A DNA stretch of 64,000 bases from Sphingobacteriales bacterium (GTDB lineage: Bacteria; Bacteroidota; Bacteroidia; Chitinophagales; Chitinophagaceae), in NCBI GenBank assembly GCA_016708305.1, contig JADJGB010000010.1, positions 186,001 to 250,000 of the forward strand, read 5' to 3'. The position numbers and the translations under genes are program-made. Shown in pieces: positions 30,316 to 38,999 of the stretch (its first letter is position 1; each line of letters starts with the position of its first letter). Under the pieces are notes generated by a model. It saw only the letters and a program-made list of their open reading frames with translations, did no database searches and was not told the DNA's origin.

Positions 30316-31191
30316 TCAAATCTCCCCATGCAGGTTTCCTGCGCCGGTAGGTTTTCCAAACCAGGTTAAGGCTCCCGTACATTGATGCGCCTGATGGGGC
30401 GTAAGCCATGCTACACTTCTGTGCGGCCGTTGCTTATTGTAAAACTCAATGAACTTCTTTATCTCTTTTTTTGCTTCGTCAATATTACAAAAATTAATTT
30501 GCCTGTCGGTAGTAAATTCTTCTTTAATGGTTCTGTGTATTCTTTCGGCTACGGCATTCTCCAACGGGTCGCCGGTTTGTGTCATGCTGATTTGTATGTT
30601 TTGTTTCTGCAAAAGTTTTACATACGCATGGCAACAGTATTGCACGCCTCTGTCGCTATGGTGAATCAGGGGAAGAGCTTTATTCTTCCTGTTTTTCAAT
30701 GCCATTTTTAAAGCTTCTATACAGCCTTTTACACTTAAAGTTTCATGCACACAATGGCCTACAATTTTTCTGGAATATAAATCAGTTATTACGCTCAGAT
30801 AACAAAATTTATCCTGGGGTTTCAGCCACAGGTAAGTAATATCTGCCACCCAAATTTCATTGGAACGCTGTGGTATGGCGGTTTCTATTAAATTTTTATA
30901 TCGGTTGAAATGATGATAACTACAAGTGGTTTTCGTTCTGCATCGTTTTGATTTGATGAGCAGTTGGTTGTTCCTGAGCACATCAAAAAACTTATCTCTC
31001 CCTATTTTTATATTGTGTTGCTTCAGTTCGGGCAACAGGCATTGATGCAGGTTTCGGCCGCTTCCTCGTTTCCATATTTCCCGTTTCTTTTTTATAAGCC
31101 CAACAATCGTTTCTTCCTTTACAGTAGTATCGGCTTTATGATGCAGCTGCTTGTAATAAGCCTGTTTACTGCGACCAAATACGCCGCACAT
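30316..31191 (-). CDS. IS3 OrfB transposase (copy A)
   Basis: A 291-aa integrase-core (rve) protein. The HTH_21-like start MCGVFGRSKQAYYKQL is followed by the DDE residues in WVADITYLWL, PLIHHSDRGVQYCCHAYV and NAVAERIHRTIKEEF. Family members are produced by frameshifting from OrfA. This copy has the longest intact frame of the three. It ends with VAWLTPHQAHQCTGALTW plus read-through. Confidence 0.88.
   Translation of the reverse strand: MCGVFGRSKQAYYKQLHHKADTTVKEETIVGLIKKKREIWKRGSGRNLHQCLLPELKQHNIKIGRDKFFDVLRNNQLLIKSKRCRTKTTCSYHHFNRYKNLIETAIPQRSNEIWVADITYLWLKPQDKFCYLSVITDLYSRKIVGHCVHETLSVKGCIEALKMALKNRKNKALPLIHHSDRGVQYCCHAYVKLLQKQNIQISMTQTGDPLENAVAERIHRTIKEEFTTDRQINFCNIDEAKKEIKKFIEFYNKQRPHRSVAWLTPHQAHQCTGALTWFGKPTGAGNLHGEI

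Positions 31192-31235
31192 TTCCGTTAT
31201 TTTTTCTTTCGGTCTTTGCTTTTGGAAGGAGTGGA

Positions 31236-31622
31236 TTGTTGGGCACCATACTTTTTAGGATATCAATGTTGAATTTTTTTCAGCCACTTCAATCGCATGT
31301 TGCCACAGGTCGGCACGAAGTTCTGCCACCCGTAATAGTTCTCTGAGTTCTTTGTTTTCTTCTTCCAGTTTTTTGTCCTGAATGTTCTTTTTCATTTCAG
31401 CAAAGTTAGCCGGAGATTTGGCTTTTGCTTCATAGCCTTTCAGCCCTGGCTCTGATTAATCCAGTAAAGAATGGTGGCATTGCCCTTAATGCCATAGATC
31501 AGCGAAGCCTGGCGTTTATTGAGTTTGCCACTCAATACTTCATTTACAATTTTTTGTTTGAAGGCTTCGGTGTAAAATAATTGTTGCGTTCCCCGCCGGT
31601 TGGAGCTTTGTTTTTTACTCAT
31236..31622 (-). pseudogene. IS3 OrfA (copy A), one-base deletion
   Basis: It starts MSKKQSSNRRGTQQLFYTEAF and has the HTH NEVLSGKLNKRQASLIYGIKG. Copies B and C have one or more extra G in the run after NQSQG and read on into LKGYEAKAKSPANFAEM and a coiled region. 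Here a missing G creates an early stop. Confidence 0.8.

Positions 31623-31717
31623 TTTTTGTCCCCGAAATAGGTCGGGGCAGACCTGTTTTAAGTTGACTTATCCACATTTTTGGAGTCAACCTATTTCAGG
31701 ACTATACAATTACCTAC

Positions 31718-31909
31718 AACGTCCGGGAGCTTTGCGTTCGGCAGGGCATTTGGAAAACGTCCAGCCCGGAACCGCAGCCGATGTAAGATACAAAAGTTGA
31801 AAATATATTCTATTGTTCATCTGTGTTCGGTCAGCCGGATATGCAGCTGATAGTAGCACAAAAGATGCGGACATATTCGTCGCCCCCTGCTGACGCAAAA
31901 CTGAATGTT
31718..31909. repeat. attC-like site 4
   Basis: AACGTCCGGGAGCTTTGCG with GCAGGG at left. CCCTGC with TGACGCAAAACTGAATGTT at right. The site is long (192 bp), with a poorly conserved centre. Confidence 0.7.

Positions 31910-31918
31910 GGTAGCAGT

Positions 31919-32530
31919 TTATTGGCTTACTGCACATATTGGGCCTTCCCAACCTTTGCTTATCCCCCTAAGCATTATTTGTTTTCTGGCTTTAATGTTT
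32001 TCATCTGTTTTAGATAATAGTTTTATTAAGCCAAGGTCAATCTTTTCTTTTTCTGTTTGCAGGCTGTCTATAATTATAGTCAGTAAATAGTTTTCGTCAA
32101 TCAAATAACTATCGTAGTCAGCAGTGACGAAATTTCCGTCAAGCATAAAAACAACGGATTTACCTTTTAGATTAGTGTATTTGTTTTTTAGTTCCGTCAA
32201 AGTAATAAATTTGGGGATATAGTCTACCTTTGTCTTAATATGAATTTGTCCATGAAATAGTTTACTGTCAATGAGTGTGTCAACTTTAAGCACCTCAATA
32301 TTTGCTATATTGTCGGGGTTAATACTAAATGCCTGGTTCATTATAAACCGTCCATTAACGAAACAAGCGGGGGTTTGATTTAATTTGTCTGCATATATTA
32401 CTTGTAAAGCTGTGTCTGGTTTTTGCGTTTTTTTTGTGTCAGCTGTAATGCCAGATGCTTTGCCATTTGTAATTTGTCCAAATGCTTTTGTCGCAAGAAG
32501 TATTGTGACAAAAAATAGAAGTTGTTTCAT
31919..32530 (-). CDS. Secreted hypothetical protein with TonB-plug-like segment
   Basis: A 203-aa protein with a clear signal peptide (MKQLLFFVTILLATKAFGQ). 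The segment FSINPDNIANIEVLKVD resembles the plug-domain signature of TonB-dependent receptors, and the rest (LKGKSVVFMLDGNFVTADYDSYLID) is typical of small Bacteroidota periplasmic proteins of unknown function. It is the only gene in its cassette (31718-32581), and its stop lies 10 bp from the attC core. Confidence 0.65.
   Translation of the reverse strand: MKQLLFFVTILLATKAFGQITNGKASGITADTKKTQKPDTALQVIYADKLNQTPACFVNGRFIMNQAFSINPDNIANIEVLKVDTLIDSKLFHGQIHIKTKVDYIPKFITLTELKNKYTNLKGKSVVFMLDGNFVTADYDSYLIDENYLLTIIIDSLQTEKEKIDLGLIKLLSKTDENIKARKQIMLRGISKGWEGPICAVSQ

Positions 32531-32579
32531 ACGTACTTTTTTAGTGATGAAAGTTGTTGTCGGCGGTTAAATTGCTGCC

Positions 32580-32704
32580 AACGTTTTCGGGCTTGGCGAA
32601 GGTGGCGGATTTTTAGCACTAAAGTTCAATAGAACTACTGCTGTTGAACCTTGCACAAATGTTTCATAGAAGCACTTCAGCCACCATATTGCCAAACCGA
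32701 TGTT
32580..32704. repeat. attC-like site 5
   Basis: AACGTTTTCGGGCTTGGCGA/GGTGGCGG pairs with CCACCATATTGCCAAACCGATGTT. The centre GGATTTTTAGCAC ... TTGCACAAATGTTTC is nearly identical to site 12. Confidence 0.85.

Positions 32705-32718
32705 GTGTGTAGCTTTTC

Positions 32719-33159
32719 TTATTCGGTTGGTCTTTCGTCAAAATTCACCATCCAATTGATGCCGAATTTATCTGTAAACATTCCGAAGTAAGCACCCCAA
32801 AAAGTATTATTTATCGGCATAGTTACTTGTCCGTCTGCTGAAAGTGTGTTGAACAACTTATCTGCTTCATCTCTGCTTTCTGCATTGATAGAAATTGAAA
32901 AATTGTTACCTTCCTTGTAGTTGGAAGCCCATTCTCCACCTGTGTCGCTTCCCATTAAGCAAGTTTCTTTACTAATAGGTAAAGTTACGTGCATAATTTT
33001 TTTTGCATCTTCTTCTGACATTGGTTTACAATTTTCGTCTTGCGGCATATCTCCAAAAGTTCCGATATAAGGATATTCTCCTCCAAATACTGATTTGTAG
33101 AAGTCAAATGCTTCTCTGCAATTTCCGTTGAAAGTTAAATAAACGTTTACTGTTGCCAT
32719..33159 (-). CDS. VOC-family (PhnB/glyoxalase-like) protein
   Basis: A 146-aa protein beginning MATVNVYLTFNGNCREAFDFYKSVFGGE, the standard opening of 3-demethylubiquinone-type/PhnB VOC proteins. It ends FTDKFGINWMVNFDERPTE. The function is not determined. Such proteins are often misannotated, and may bind small hydrophobic or metal-chelating substrates. It is the last gene of a four-gene operon with the two SRPBCC genes and a second VOC gene. Confidence 0.85.
   Translation of the reverse strand: MATVNVYLTFNGNCREAFDFYKSVFGGEYPYIGTFGDMPQDENCKPMSEEDAKKIMHVTLPISKETCLMGSDTGGEWASNYKEGNNFSISINAESRDEADKLFNTLSADGQVTMPINNTFWGAYFGMFTDKFGINWMVNFDERPTE

Positions 33160-33173
33160 AATTTTTTGTTTTT

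Positions 33174-33611
33174 TTATTGTTCTGATAATTTTTTTATTAT
33201 TTCTAACGCTCTAGGAAAAGAAGTATTCATAGTTTCTTCCCAAGGTTCGAGTGTATCCACTTTTGCAGTAAGTGCAACCGAGTTTTCATTTTGAATAAGT
33301 TGGTAAGTTTCTAAATATTGGTGATTATCGTTTTCTGCTTTGAAGGAACTTTTCTCGCCATTCATTATCATTCCAAGATGCTCAAATGCGACAAAATCAT
33401 TGGGTTGTAATGAACTGATTTTACTTAACATTCCATCTCCACTGGGTGATAAAAATTTTATTTCATTACCTACTGTAAATGATTCTGTTTCATAATAACA
33501 TCCTTCTGTAAAAGGTTTTGTCCATTCTGTGTAAGATTCTTTATCCCAAAGAGTTTTCCAAATTTTTTCAGGATTTGAATTGATAGTGATTTTAAAAGTT
33601 AGAGTTTTCAT
33174..33611 (-). CDS. SRPBCC/AHSA1-domain protein
   Basis: A 145-aa START-like fold protein: MKTLTFKITINSNPEKIWKTLWDKESYTEWTKPFTEG, with a C-terminal helix (WEETMNTSFPRALEIIKKLSEQ). These proteins form a hydrophobic ligand cavity. 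The role here is unknown. The spacing to its neighbours is 9-14 bp, consistent with one operon. Confidence 0.85.
   Translation of the reverse strand: MKTLTFKITINSNPEKIWKTLWDKESYTEWTKPFTEGCYYETESFTVGNEIKFLSPSGDGMLSKISSLQPNDFVAFEHLGMIMNGEKSSFKAENDNHQYLETYQLIQNENSVALTAKVDTLEPWEETMNTSFPRALEIIKKLSEQ

Positions 33612-33620
33612 ATTTCCTAT

Positions 33621-33992
33621 TTATCTATGTTGGTCAATTAAAATATTGTTTCCGTCTGGATCGGTTAGTATAATATATTCTGGTCCGCTTGTTGTGGTAT
33701 CTGCTACTTTGGTTAAAGAAATTTCAAGGCTTTTTAAATGTTCCTGAATGGCTCTTACATCATCATATTCTTCAATATTTTGTGCGTTTCCATCCCAACC
33801 TGGATTAAATGTGATAATATTATTCTCAAACATTCCTTGAAACAAGCCAATTACTGCGTTTTCATTTTTCAAAACTATCCAATTTTGGTCTATGTTTCCG
33901 CCTTTATAGGTAAACCCTAATTTCTCATAAAATTCTTTTGATTTATGAATGTCTTTTACAGCTAAACTTATTGAAAATGCTCCAAGTTTCAT
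33621..33992 (-). CDS. VOC-family glyoxalase/bleomycin-resistance-like protein
   Basis: A 123-aa protein: MKLGAFSISLAVKDIHKSKEFYEKLGF opens the betaalphabetabetabeta module, and GPEYIILTDPDGNNILIDQHR closes it with the metal-ligand-type Glu/His region. A resistance role (a thiol or antibiotic-binding protein) is possible but not shown. It sits 3 bp after the upstream SRPBCC gene. Confidence 0.87.
   Translation of the reverse strand: MKLGAFSISLAVKDIHKSKEFYEKLGFTYKGGNIDQNWIVLKNENAVIGLFQGMFENNIITFNPGWDGNAQNIEEYDDVRAIQEHLKSLEISLTKVADTTTSGPEYIILTDPDGNNILIDQHR

Positions 33993-33995
33993 AAT

Positions 33996-34538
33996 TTAAT
34001 ATTTTTCTAAAAGGGTTTTCAAGTTTTGCAATCCTGTTTCCAAATCTCCACCTACTTCTTTATCCATATCCATAAATAAGCCCATCAAATTCATAGGATA
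34101 AGGAAATGCGCCTTTAAACCCCCATCTCACTTTGGTTTGATTATTTCCTGCATCTTCTGTCATCATATAAGCATCATCTTGTGCTTCAAATGGAACTTTA
34201 AAACGAAGTTTCATATCTATTCTTTCGCCTTCTGTAATTTTAAGAATTTCTTGTTCTCCAACACCTACATTTTCGTTTTTGCTTTCCCAAGCAGATACAA
34301 AACCAACTGTTCCATCAGTTCCTTTGTAGGACTTTTTCATATTTGGGTCAATTTTATTCCATTTGCTATAATTGTCTTGATTTTTTAGAAATTTTATATA
34401 TTCAAAAACCTCTGTTTTAGGTTTGTTGATTACAATTTTTCTTTCTACAGCATACTCTTTTTTAACAAATAATGCTACAATTAATGGAATAGCAATTAGT
34501 ATTCCTACTACAATTAAAATCTTTTTTAAAATTCTCAT
33996..34538 (-). CDS. Membrane-anchored SRPBCC-family protein
   Basis: A 180-aa protein with one N-terminal membrane helix (ILIVVGILIAIPLIVALFV) followed by a polyketide-cyclase-like SRPBCC domain (IVINKPKTEVFEYIKFLKN, WFKGAFPYPMNLMG region). 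It is the first gene of its cassette operon. A -7 element TAACTTTG lies 26 bp upstream. Confidence 0.85.
   Translation of the reverse strand: MRILKKILIVVGILIAIPLIVALFVKKEYAVERKIVINKPKTEVFEYIKFLKNQDNYSKWNKIDPNMKKSYKGTDGTVGFVSAWESKNENVGVGEQEILKITEGERIDMKLRFKVPFEAQDDAYMMTEDAGNNQTKVRWGFKGAFPYPMNLMGLFMDMDKEVGGDLETGLQNLKTLLEKY

Positions 34539-34563
34539 ACTTTTTACATTAATGTTAAAGTTG

Positions 34564-34571
34564 CAAAGTTA
34564..34571 (-). promoter_or_regulatory. -7 promoter element of the SRPBCC/VOC operon
   Basis: TAACTTTG on the - strand, 26 bp before ATG 34538 and about 50 bp inside the cassette's 5' boundary. Confidence 0.5.

Positions 34572-34619
34572 ATTTTTTTTCGATTTGCTTTGACAGTCTC
34601 TTTGGTTAAAGTTACACAC

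Positions 34620-34705
34620 AACGTCCGGGAGCTTTGCGAAGTGCGCCGCTGCCTTAATGTTTATACAAAATTAATTGATTGGCGCATTTTGCAAAACTCC
34701 CAGTT
34620..34705. repeat. attC-like site 6 (RNA-cassette type)
   Basis: AACGTCCGGGAGCTTTGCGA/GTGCGCC pairs with GGCGCATTTTGCAAAACTCCCAGTT. Sites 9, 11 and 14 are almost identical, and each belongs to a copy of the RNA cassette. It also bounds the preceding cassette, whose ends are TTGTGTGTA and TACACACAA. Confidence 0.88.

Positions 34706-34870
34706 GTACGATAGTTGCGGCCTGATACAGGTTTCTATCTTTACTGATAAAACACGTATTGAACATTTTGCAAATCTCCGATTTACGAAGTTTTCAATTC
34801 GTTAAGCTGCCAAAAGTTGAAAAGCCATCACTCATTTATGCGATTGACTTTCTGCATAATTTTGTGTAAC

Positions 34871-34965
34871 TTTATCGAACTTTTTAAGCGATTCGCTTGA
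34901 AAGAACTGTCTTTCGCAAATCCCATTTGCAAAGTTCGATGCAAAAATCTATGATTTTTTATTTTC
34871..34965 (+). ncRNA. Cloverleaf RNA, cassette copy 1
   Basis: The gene-less cassette 34620-35015 holds a compact transcription unit. A -7 box TAATTTTG lies at 34857-34864, with TTTA 18 bp upstream. From 34874 to 34939 ATCGAACTTT and AAAGTTCGAT form a 10-bp closing stem enclosing three directly abutting hairpins: AAGCG-att-CGCTT, GAAAG-aactgt-CTTTC and GCAAAT-ccc-ATTTGC. Then comes AAAAATC-tat-GATTTTT plus T-rich sequence, a terminator-like hairpin. All pairs are perfect. It is not a tRNA. The + strand assignment rests on the promoter and terminator and is inference. Confidence 0.65.

Positions 34966-35013
34966 AACTTTAAAGCTTCTTTTTATCGTAAAGATAGCCA
35001 GCAATTTCGTATC

Positions 35014-35135
35014 AACGTTTTGGGTATTGCCGAAGGCGGGGATTTTTAGCACAAAAGTTCAATCGAAGAACGAAAGTTGAACCTTGCACAAATGTCCAAT
35101 CGAAGCCGTTCAGCCCCGCTTTTGGCAATACCTTG
35014..35135. repeat. attC-like site 7
   Basis: AACGTTTTGGGTATTGCCGA/AGGCGGGG pairs with CCCCGCTTTTGGCAATACCTTGTT. The centre has GATTTTTAGCACAAAAG. Confidence 0.85.

Positions 35136-35159
35136 TTAGCGGTTCGGGCAGTTTATTGT

Positions 35160-35654
35160 TTATTGTTTTTTGTTCCTTAATTCGTCAAGTTTGTTTCTTA
35201 ATTCTGTTGTCAATGTGTTTTCGCTTGTCAAAACCTTAATTGCATCTTGGCAATATGATATTGGTTTGCTACCTCCTAAATACTGTTCGTAACCCGAAGT
35301 TTTGATAGTAGCAAATGTTTCCCATTCATTTTTTTCTGCTTTATCTTTCGGTAAAAATTCGCCACACAAGAGATATTGTTTTTCGTTGTTTGAAATTAGC
35401 AAATATCCAATTTCTACATTGCGAAAGTCAATTGGTGTCGGTGGTTGATGAGTATGAAAGTCGGTAGCTGCCGAAGTAATTAAAAACTGAACAATTGAGT
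35501 CTGGGATTGTTTCTTTTACTGATGTTGTTTGAGAAACTTCAGTTGAACTATTGTTGCTTTCGTTTTTATTGCTCGGGTTACAAGCTGCCATTACAGACAT
35601 AATGAATATGAATGTAAATGCTTTTAAAGTGTCTGAAAGTTTGTTTGTATTCAT
35160..35654 (-). CDS. Hypothetical lipoprotein
   Basis: A 164-aa protein with a lipoprotein signal: hydrophobic FTFIFIMSVMAAC with the lipobox Cys at residue 25, then a Ser/Asn-rich linker and a small globular domain (LLISNNEKQYLLCGEFLP). No family recognised. It is the sole gene of cassette 35014-35745, whose ends TTAGCGG and CCGCTAA are exact inverts. Its stop is about 24 bp from the attC core. Confidence 0.7.
   Translation of the reverse strand: MNTNKLSDTLKAFTFIFIMSVMAACNPSNKNESNNSSTEVSQTTSVKETIPDSIVQFLITSAATDFHTHQPPTPIDFRNVEIGYLLISNNEKQYLLCGEFLPKDKAEKNEWETFATIKTSGYEQYLGGSKPISYCQDAIKVLTSENTLTTELRNKLDELRNKKQ

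Positions 35655-35743
35655 TGTCGTTATTTATAAAATTACTTTACTGTCCGTTGTCATTTTTGTT
35701 GTCAAATTACTTGTTCTGGTTAGTCGTCCGTTGCCTGACCGCT

Positions 35744-35866
35744 AACGTTTTGCGGCTTGGCGTAGTGGCGGATTTTCACCACAAATGTTGATACAAAGCT
35801 CATACTTCAAATATAGTACAAATGTTTCTACGAAGAACGTCACCCGCATTACGCCAAACCGCTGTT
35744..35866. repeat. attC-like site 8
   Basis: AACGTTTTGCGGCTTGGCGTA/GTGGCGG pairs with CCCGCATTACGCCAAACCGCTGTT. Its outer flank (on the - strand, GCCTAAC) matches the RYYYAAC rule of classical attC sites. Confidence 0.88.

Positions 35867-35885
35867 AGGCGTATGTGCTTATTAC

Positions 35886-36464
35886 TCAGAATTGTTTTGG
35901 TTTCTGTTTTTTGTCGGCAAGTTCTGCAATTTCGCTTATTCGTTTTTGTCTTGTTTCTGGTCGCTTGGCAAGAACGATTGATGCCAACATCATTTTTCTA
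36001 ATTGTCTTGCTCAAACTTAGAAAATAGCCTTTTGAACCTTTGTGCTTTTTGAACGCTTTTTCTAAGTCATTTGGGATTATAAGTTCTTCAACTTCGTCTA
36101 AAATTGTCCACGAACCGTTTTGTTTGGCAATTTTAATGATGTCTAAACCCGCTTCTGTCATTAGTCCGTTCTCAATGAGTTGATGAACTTTGACTTTATT
36201 GATTTTACTCCAAGTGCTTTTCGATTTCCGCTTGCTGAAAAATTGAATTGAACTTTCATTGTCCCGTTTTTTCTTAACGCTGTCTATCCAACCAAAGCAT
36301 AAAGCTTCGTCCACTGCATCGCTCCAAGTTACAGTTGGCTTGCCTGTACTTTGTTTATACATAATAAGCCAAACAGCATCTTTCTGAATATGATTTTTAA
36401 GTAACCATTTTCTCCAATGCTGTTTGGTTTTAGGATAGTATGTTTCTACTTCGCTGATTGGCAT
35886..36464 (-). CDS. YdeI/OmpD-associated-family protein
   Basis: About 192 aa from the preferred ATG 36464 (MPISEVETYYPKTKQHWRKWL), 2 bp after the upstream gene's stop. An ATG at 36494 is possible. 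Conserved YdeI features: WSDAVDEALCFGWIDSVKKK, QFFSKRKSKSTWSKIN, and a C-terminal ASIVLAKRPETRQKRISEI. The family is linked to envelope stress and antimicrobial-peptide tolerance in Proteobacteria. The role here is unknown. Confidence 0.87.
   Translation of the reverse strand: MPISEVETYYPKTKQHWRKWLLKNHIQKDAVWLIMYKQSTGKPTVTWSDAVDEALCFGWIDSVKKKRDNESSIQFFSKRKSKSTWSKINKVKVHQLIENGLMTEAGLDIIKIAKQNGSWTILDEVEELIIPNDLEKAFKKHKGSKGYFLSLSKTIRKMMLASIVLAKRPETRQKRISEIAELADKKQKPKQF

Positions 36465-36466
36465 TT

Positions 36467-36883
36467 TTATTTCATTGCCACTAAGATGATGCAAACAATT
36501 AAAATTCCTGTCAAATGATATGCTCCGCTTATAATTCCATAGTGAATTGGTCGTGGCATATTTGGATTTATGGCAATGTTTATGGTGTTGGCAACCAAAA
36601 AGCCAATACCAACTACAAATGCAAGTTCAACGGCACTGTTTATAGAAGTAATGTTTAGTGCATAAATTAAAATTGCTGTTGCAATGGTTATTACTAATGA
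36701 ACAAACAGCAGGTCCGATGATGAATATCGGTGCAGGTTTTTGTGGCGGCTCATTTTCTTTGCCAAGTGATAGTGCATATTGTTTTTTGAACAGCAACGTG
36801 AACCATAAAGCACCGAGCATAAAGTATGCAACGAAAGCGATTGCTACACTAACCCAATTTAAGTTTGATAATTGATTAATCAT
36467..36883 (-). CDS. DUF1761 membrane protein
   Basis: A 138-aa protein with four predicted membrane helices: WVSVAIAFVAYFMLGALWFTLLF, FIIGPAVCSLVITIATAILIYAL, AVELAFVVGIGFLVANTINIAI, and GAYHLTGILIVCIILV. This matches the DUF1761 family. It is the middle gene of a three-gene cassette. Confidence 0.85.
   Translation of the reverse strand: MINQLSNLNWVSVAIAFVAYFMLGALWFTLLFKKQYALSLGKENEPPQKPAPIFIIGPAVCSLVITIATAILIYALNITSINSAVELAFVVGIGFLVANTINIAINPNMPRPIHYGIISGAYHLTGILIVCIILVAMK

Positions 36884-36925
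36884 TTTTTTTGTATTGTTTT
36901 TAAGTTGTTTGTCATTATTGACGAT

Positions 36926-36933
36926 GCAAAGTT
36926..36933 (-). promoter_or_regulatory. -7 promoter element upstream of DUF1761 gene
   Basis: TAACTTTG on the - strand, 43 bp before ATG 36883, lies between the YafY-like gene and the DUF1761 gene. The latter two genes may be transcribed separately. Confidence 0.45.

Positions 36934-36976
36934 AGATTGGGATAATGACAGCCCTATGTCAGGGGTCAAAAATAAA

Positions 36977-37669
36977 TTAATGGTAGCGGTCAAAATATTC
37001 TTGTAAGGTCATTTTATGAGGCGCAAATTTTTCATCAAGAATGTGCAGTTTTTTAATTCTGTCAAGTCTGAAAAAACGAAACGCTTTGCGTAAACGACAC
37101 CAAGCAATAAGCAACCAATTTTCAGTTGTGCTGATTAAAGCAAATGGCTCAACTGTTCTACTTGTTGTTTTGTCCTTTTCGTTGGTGTAGTCAATTTTGA
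37201 TTAGGCAAAAGTTTGTAAGAGCTTGTTGTAGTTGAGAAATATTGTTGCTGTTTCTTTCTCTGTTGATGTTCTGTTCAAATCGTGTTCTGTCGGCAAGTAG
37301 ATTGGCTTTGTCCTTGTCTGCCTGTTTTAGCACCGCTTTTATTTTATCAATGGCTTCGGTATAGTCTTTAATAAATGAAGTGTCTTTGTTCTTTAACACT
37401 AATTGTTCAGCAAGAATTAAGGCGTTCGCTTGGTTCTCTGTAAACATTACTGGCGGAATTTTATAGCCTTCCATTAGCGTATAACCTTTACCGTCCTCTG
37501 TCAAAACTGGAACACCAGCTTGTTCTAACGCCCTGATGTCTCGGTAAATTGTCCTTATGCTAACGTTGAATTTGTCGGCAAGATTTGTAGCTGTCGTAAG
37601 TCGTTTAGTTTGCAGTTGGGTTAAAATTGCAGTCAGTCGTGAAAGTCGTTTTGTATCGTTGTCGTTCAT
36977..37669 (-). CDS. YafY-type HTH/WYL transcriptional regulator
   Basis: A 230-aa protein. An N-terminal DeoR-like winged helix (TATNLADKFNVSIRTIYRDIRALEQAGVP, residues about 21-49) is followed by a WYL effector domain (VEPFALISTTENWLLIAWCRL, FRFFRLDRIKKLHIL, about residues 168-212). 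WYL proteins sense nucleic acids or nucleotides and often regulate defence or stress genes. It is first in its cassette and likely controls the two following genes. Confidence 0.9.
   Translation of the reverse strand: MNDNDTKRLSRLTAILTQLQTKRLTTATNLADKFNVSIRTIYRDIRALEQAGVPVLTEDGKGYTLMEGYKIPPVMFTENQANALILAEQLVLKNKDTSFIKDYTEAIDKIKAVLKQADKDKANLLADRTRFEQNINRERNSNNISQLQQALTNFCLIKIDYTNEKDKTTSRTVEPFALISTTENWLLIAWCRLRKAFRFFRLDRIKKLHILDEKFAPHKMTLQEYFDRYH

Positions 37670-37720
37670 TTATTTTGTCTGACTGTTGATGTTTGCAGGG
37701 TCGCTCATAGCATTACGCCT

Positions 37721-37806
37721 AACGTCCGGGAGCTTTGCGAAGTGCGCCGCTGCCTTAATGTTTATACAAAATTAATTGGTCGGCGCATTTTGCAAAACTC
37801 CCAGTT
37721..37806. repeat. attC-like site 9 (RNA-cassette type)
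   Basis: Nearly identical to site 6. Its left flank TACGCCTAAC is the exact inverse of GTTAGGCGTA at 35864, defining the three-gene cassette between them. Confidence 0.88.

Positions 37807-37971
37807 GTACGATAGTTGCGGCCTGATATCAGGTTTCTATCTTTACTGATAAAACACGTATTGAACATTTTGCAAATCTCCGATTTGAAGTTTTCAATTC
37901 GTTAAGCTGCCAAAAGTTGAAAAGCCATCACTCATTTATGCGATTGACTTTCTGCATAATTTTGTGTAACT

Positions 37972-38066
37972 TTATCGAACTTTTAAGCGATTCGCTTGAA
38001 AGAACTGTCTTTCGCAAATCCCATTTGCAAAGTTCGATGCAAAAAATCTATGATTTTTTATTTTCA
37972..38066 (+). ncRNA. Cloverleaf RNA, cassette copy 2
   Basis: The same unit as copy 1: TAATTTTG at 37958-37965, cloverleaf 37975-38039 (one T fewer after the first arm, so all four stems are kept), and a terminator-like AAAAAATC-tat-GATTTTTT at 38042-38060. The cassette spans 37721-38115. Confidence 0.65.

Positions 38067-38113
38067 ACTTTAAAGCTTCTTTTTATCGTAAAGATAGCCA
38101 GCAATTTCGTATC

Positions 38114-38237
38114 AACGGTTTGCAGCTTGGCGAAGTGGCGGAAATCGAAGCACAAATGTTCAGTTTTGCACAAATGTTCAATCGAAGAACTGCCGTTGAA
38201 TTTAGCACTAAACCCGCCATTTTGCCAAGCTGCTGTT
38114..38237. repeat. attC-like site 10
   Basis: AACGGTTTGCAGCTTGGCGA/AGTGGCGG pairs with CCGCCATTTTGCCAAGCTGCTGTT. The centre differs (AAATCGAAGCACAAATG). Confidence 0.85.

Positions 38238-38261
38238 AGCGGCTGCCTTGAAAATAATTTA

Positions 38262-38951
38262 TCATTTCTTGCTTTTCTTTATCATTAAAACGGAGACAAC
38301 CAGAAACCACATAAGCGGTGGAAAATTGGCTATAATTGCGGGACCCCACCCCCCTGCGTTATAAAAACCTTTATAGTTAATCGGACCACAATACATAGCA
38401 GGAATACATGCAACACAGAGCAGAGCGCCTGCATAGGCAAGCCAACCTGTCCATCGTGGTAGAATGTTTGTGCCAAAAGTTGCGTATCCAGAGACTGCAA
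38501 GAAATATGCCTGTTATAGCAAATGCAGTAGAGCCATTATAGATAAGAAGTGTTCCCTCATGTAATGCCCTAACGGCTGATAGATTGGGTTTGCCTCCTAA
38601 TGTGTCAAGCACCGCACCACCTTGAAGTCCGTCAGCAACGAGTGTCACTGTAACCCATACCATGAATGTTCCAAACATAAGTGTGCCAATCCATTCATAG
38701 TCTGCCCTCGCTTGCCTGATTAAATGTCGGAAGCCAGCTGCAAATACCATCCCGACAACGTAAAGGCAGAGATCAAGCAATATCCGAGTAAGAGCAATGT
38801 TTTTTATAATGTACAAATGCTGACTTAGCGCTTAATCATCATAAGCGGTAGCGCCACCAAACATCGTATATAATGGAAACTGACTCCAAGAAAACAGGAC
38901 GACTGCAAGACCACATATTCCCGTCAATCGATATATATTAATATCACTCAT
38262..38951 (-). pseudogene. Polytopic membrane protein (DUF4386-like) with an in-frame stop
   Basis: The reading frame starts at ATG 38951 (MSDINIYRLTGICGLAVVLF) and is in frame with the longer downstream part, but a TAA falls at about 38832-38834 between AYDD and ALSQHLYII. 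The downstream part (184 aa) has five hydrophobic helices, including LLDLCLYVVGMVFAAGF, TLMFGTFMVWVTVTLVA, AITGIFLAVSGYATF, and WLAYAGALLCVACIPAMY. The conserved GFRHLIRQARADYEW and LPRWTGWLAY loops recall small DUF4386-like integral membrane proteins. It is the only gene of its cassette (ends TTAGCGGC and GCCGCTAA). Confidence 0.65.

Positions 38952-38999
38952 GATTTTTCAAAATTTGTACGGTCGCATTGGTTGCCGCTAACGTCCGGG

Larger units (their letters stand above)
30071..31708 (-). mobile_element. IS3-family element, copy A
   Basis: The ends TGTCTCGTCCTAAAATCAG at 30071 and TTTCAGGACTATACA ending at 31708 are imperfect inverted repeats. The 3-bp target duplication is ATT (30068-30070 and 31709-31711). It separates the 5' leader of the XRE cassette from its attC-like boundary at 31718. 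Confidence 0.95.

Noticed and set aside
34874..34939. Cloverleaf as a tRNA or tRNA-like gene
   Set aside because: A 10-bp closing stem, 3-nt loops on two arms, and no D-loop, anticodon-loop or T-loop motifs. It does not fit any tRNA.
34857..34959. RNA cassettes as promoter donors for downstream cassette genes
   Set aside because: The recognisable -7 box points toward the recombinase (+ strand), opposite to the cassette genes. I saw no comparable - strand promoter in the cassette.
37917..38288. A + strand open frame across RNA-cassette copy 2 (start MKSHHSFMRLTFC), partly present in copy 4
   Set aside because: The frame is not kept in copies 1 and 4, because the T run differs. It overlaps the perfect stems and runs into the next attC-like site. 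The conserved feature is the RNA or DNA structure, not a protein.
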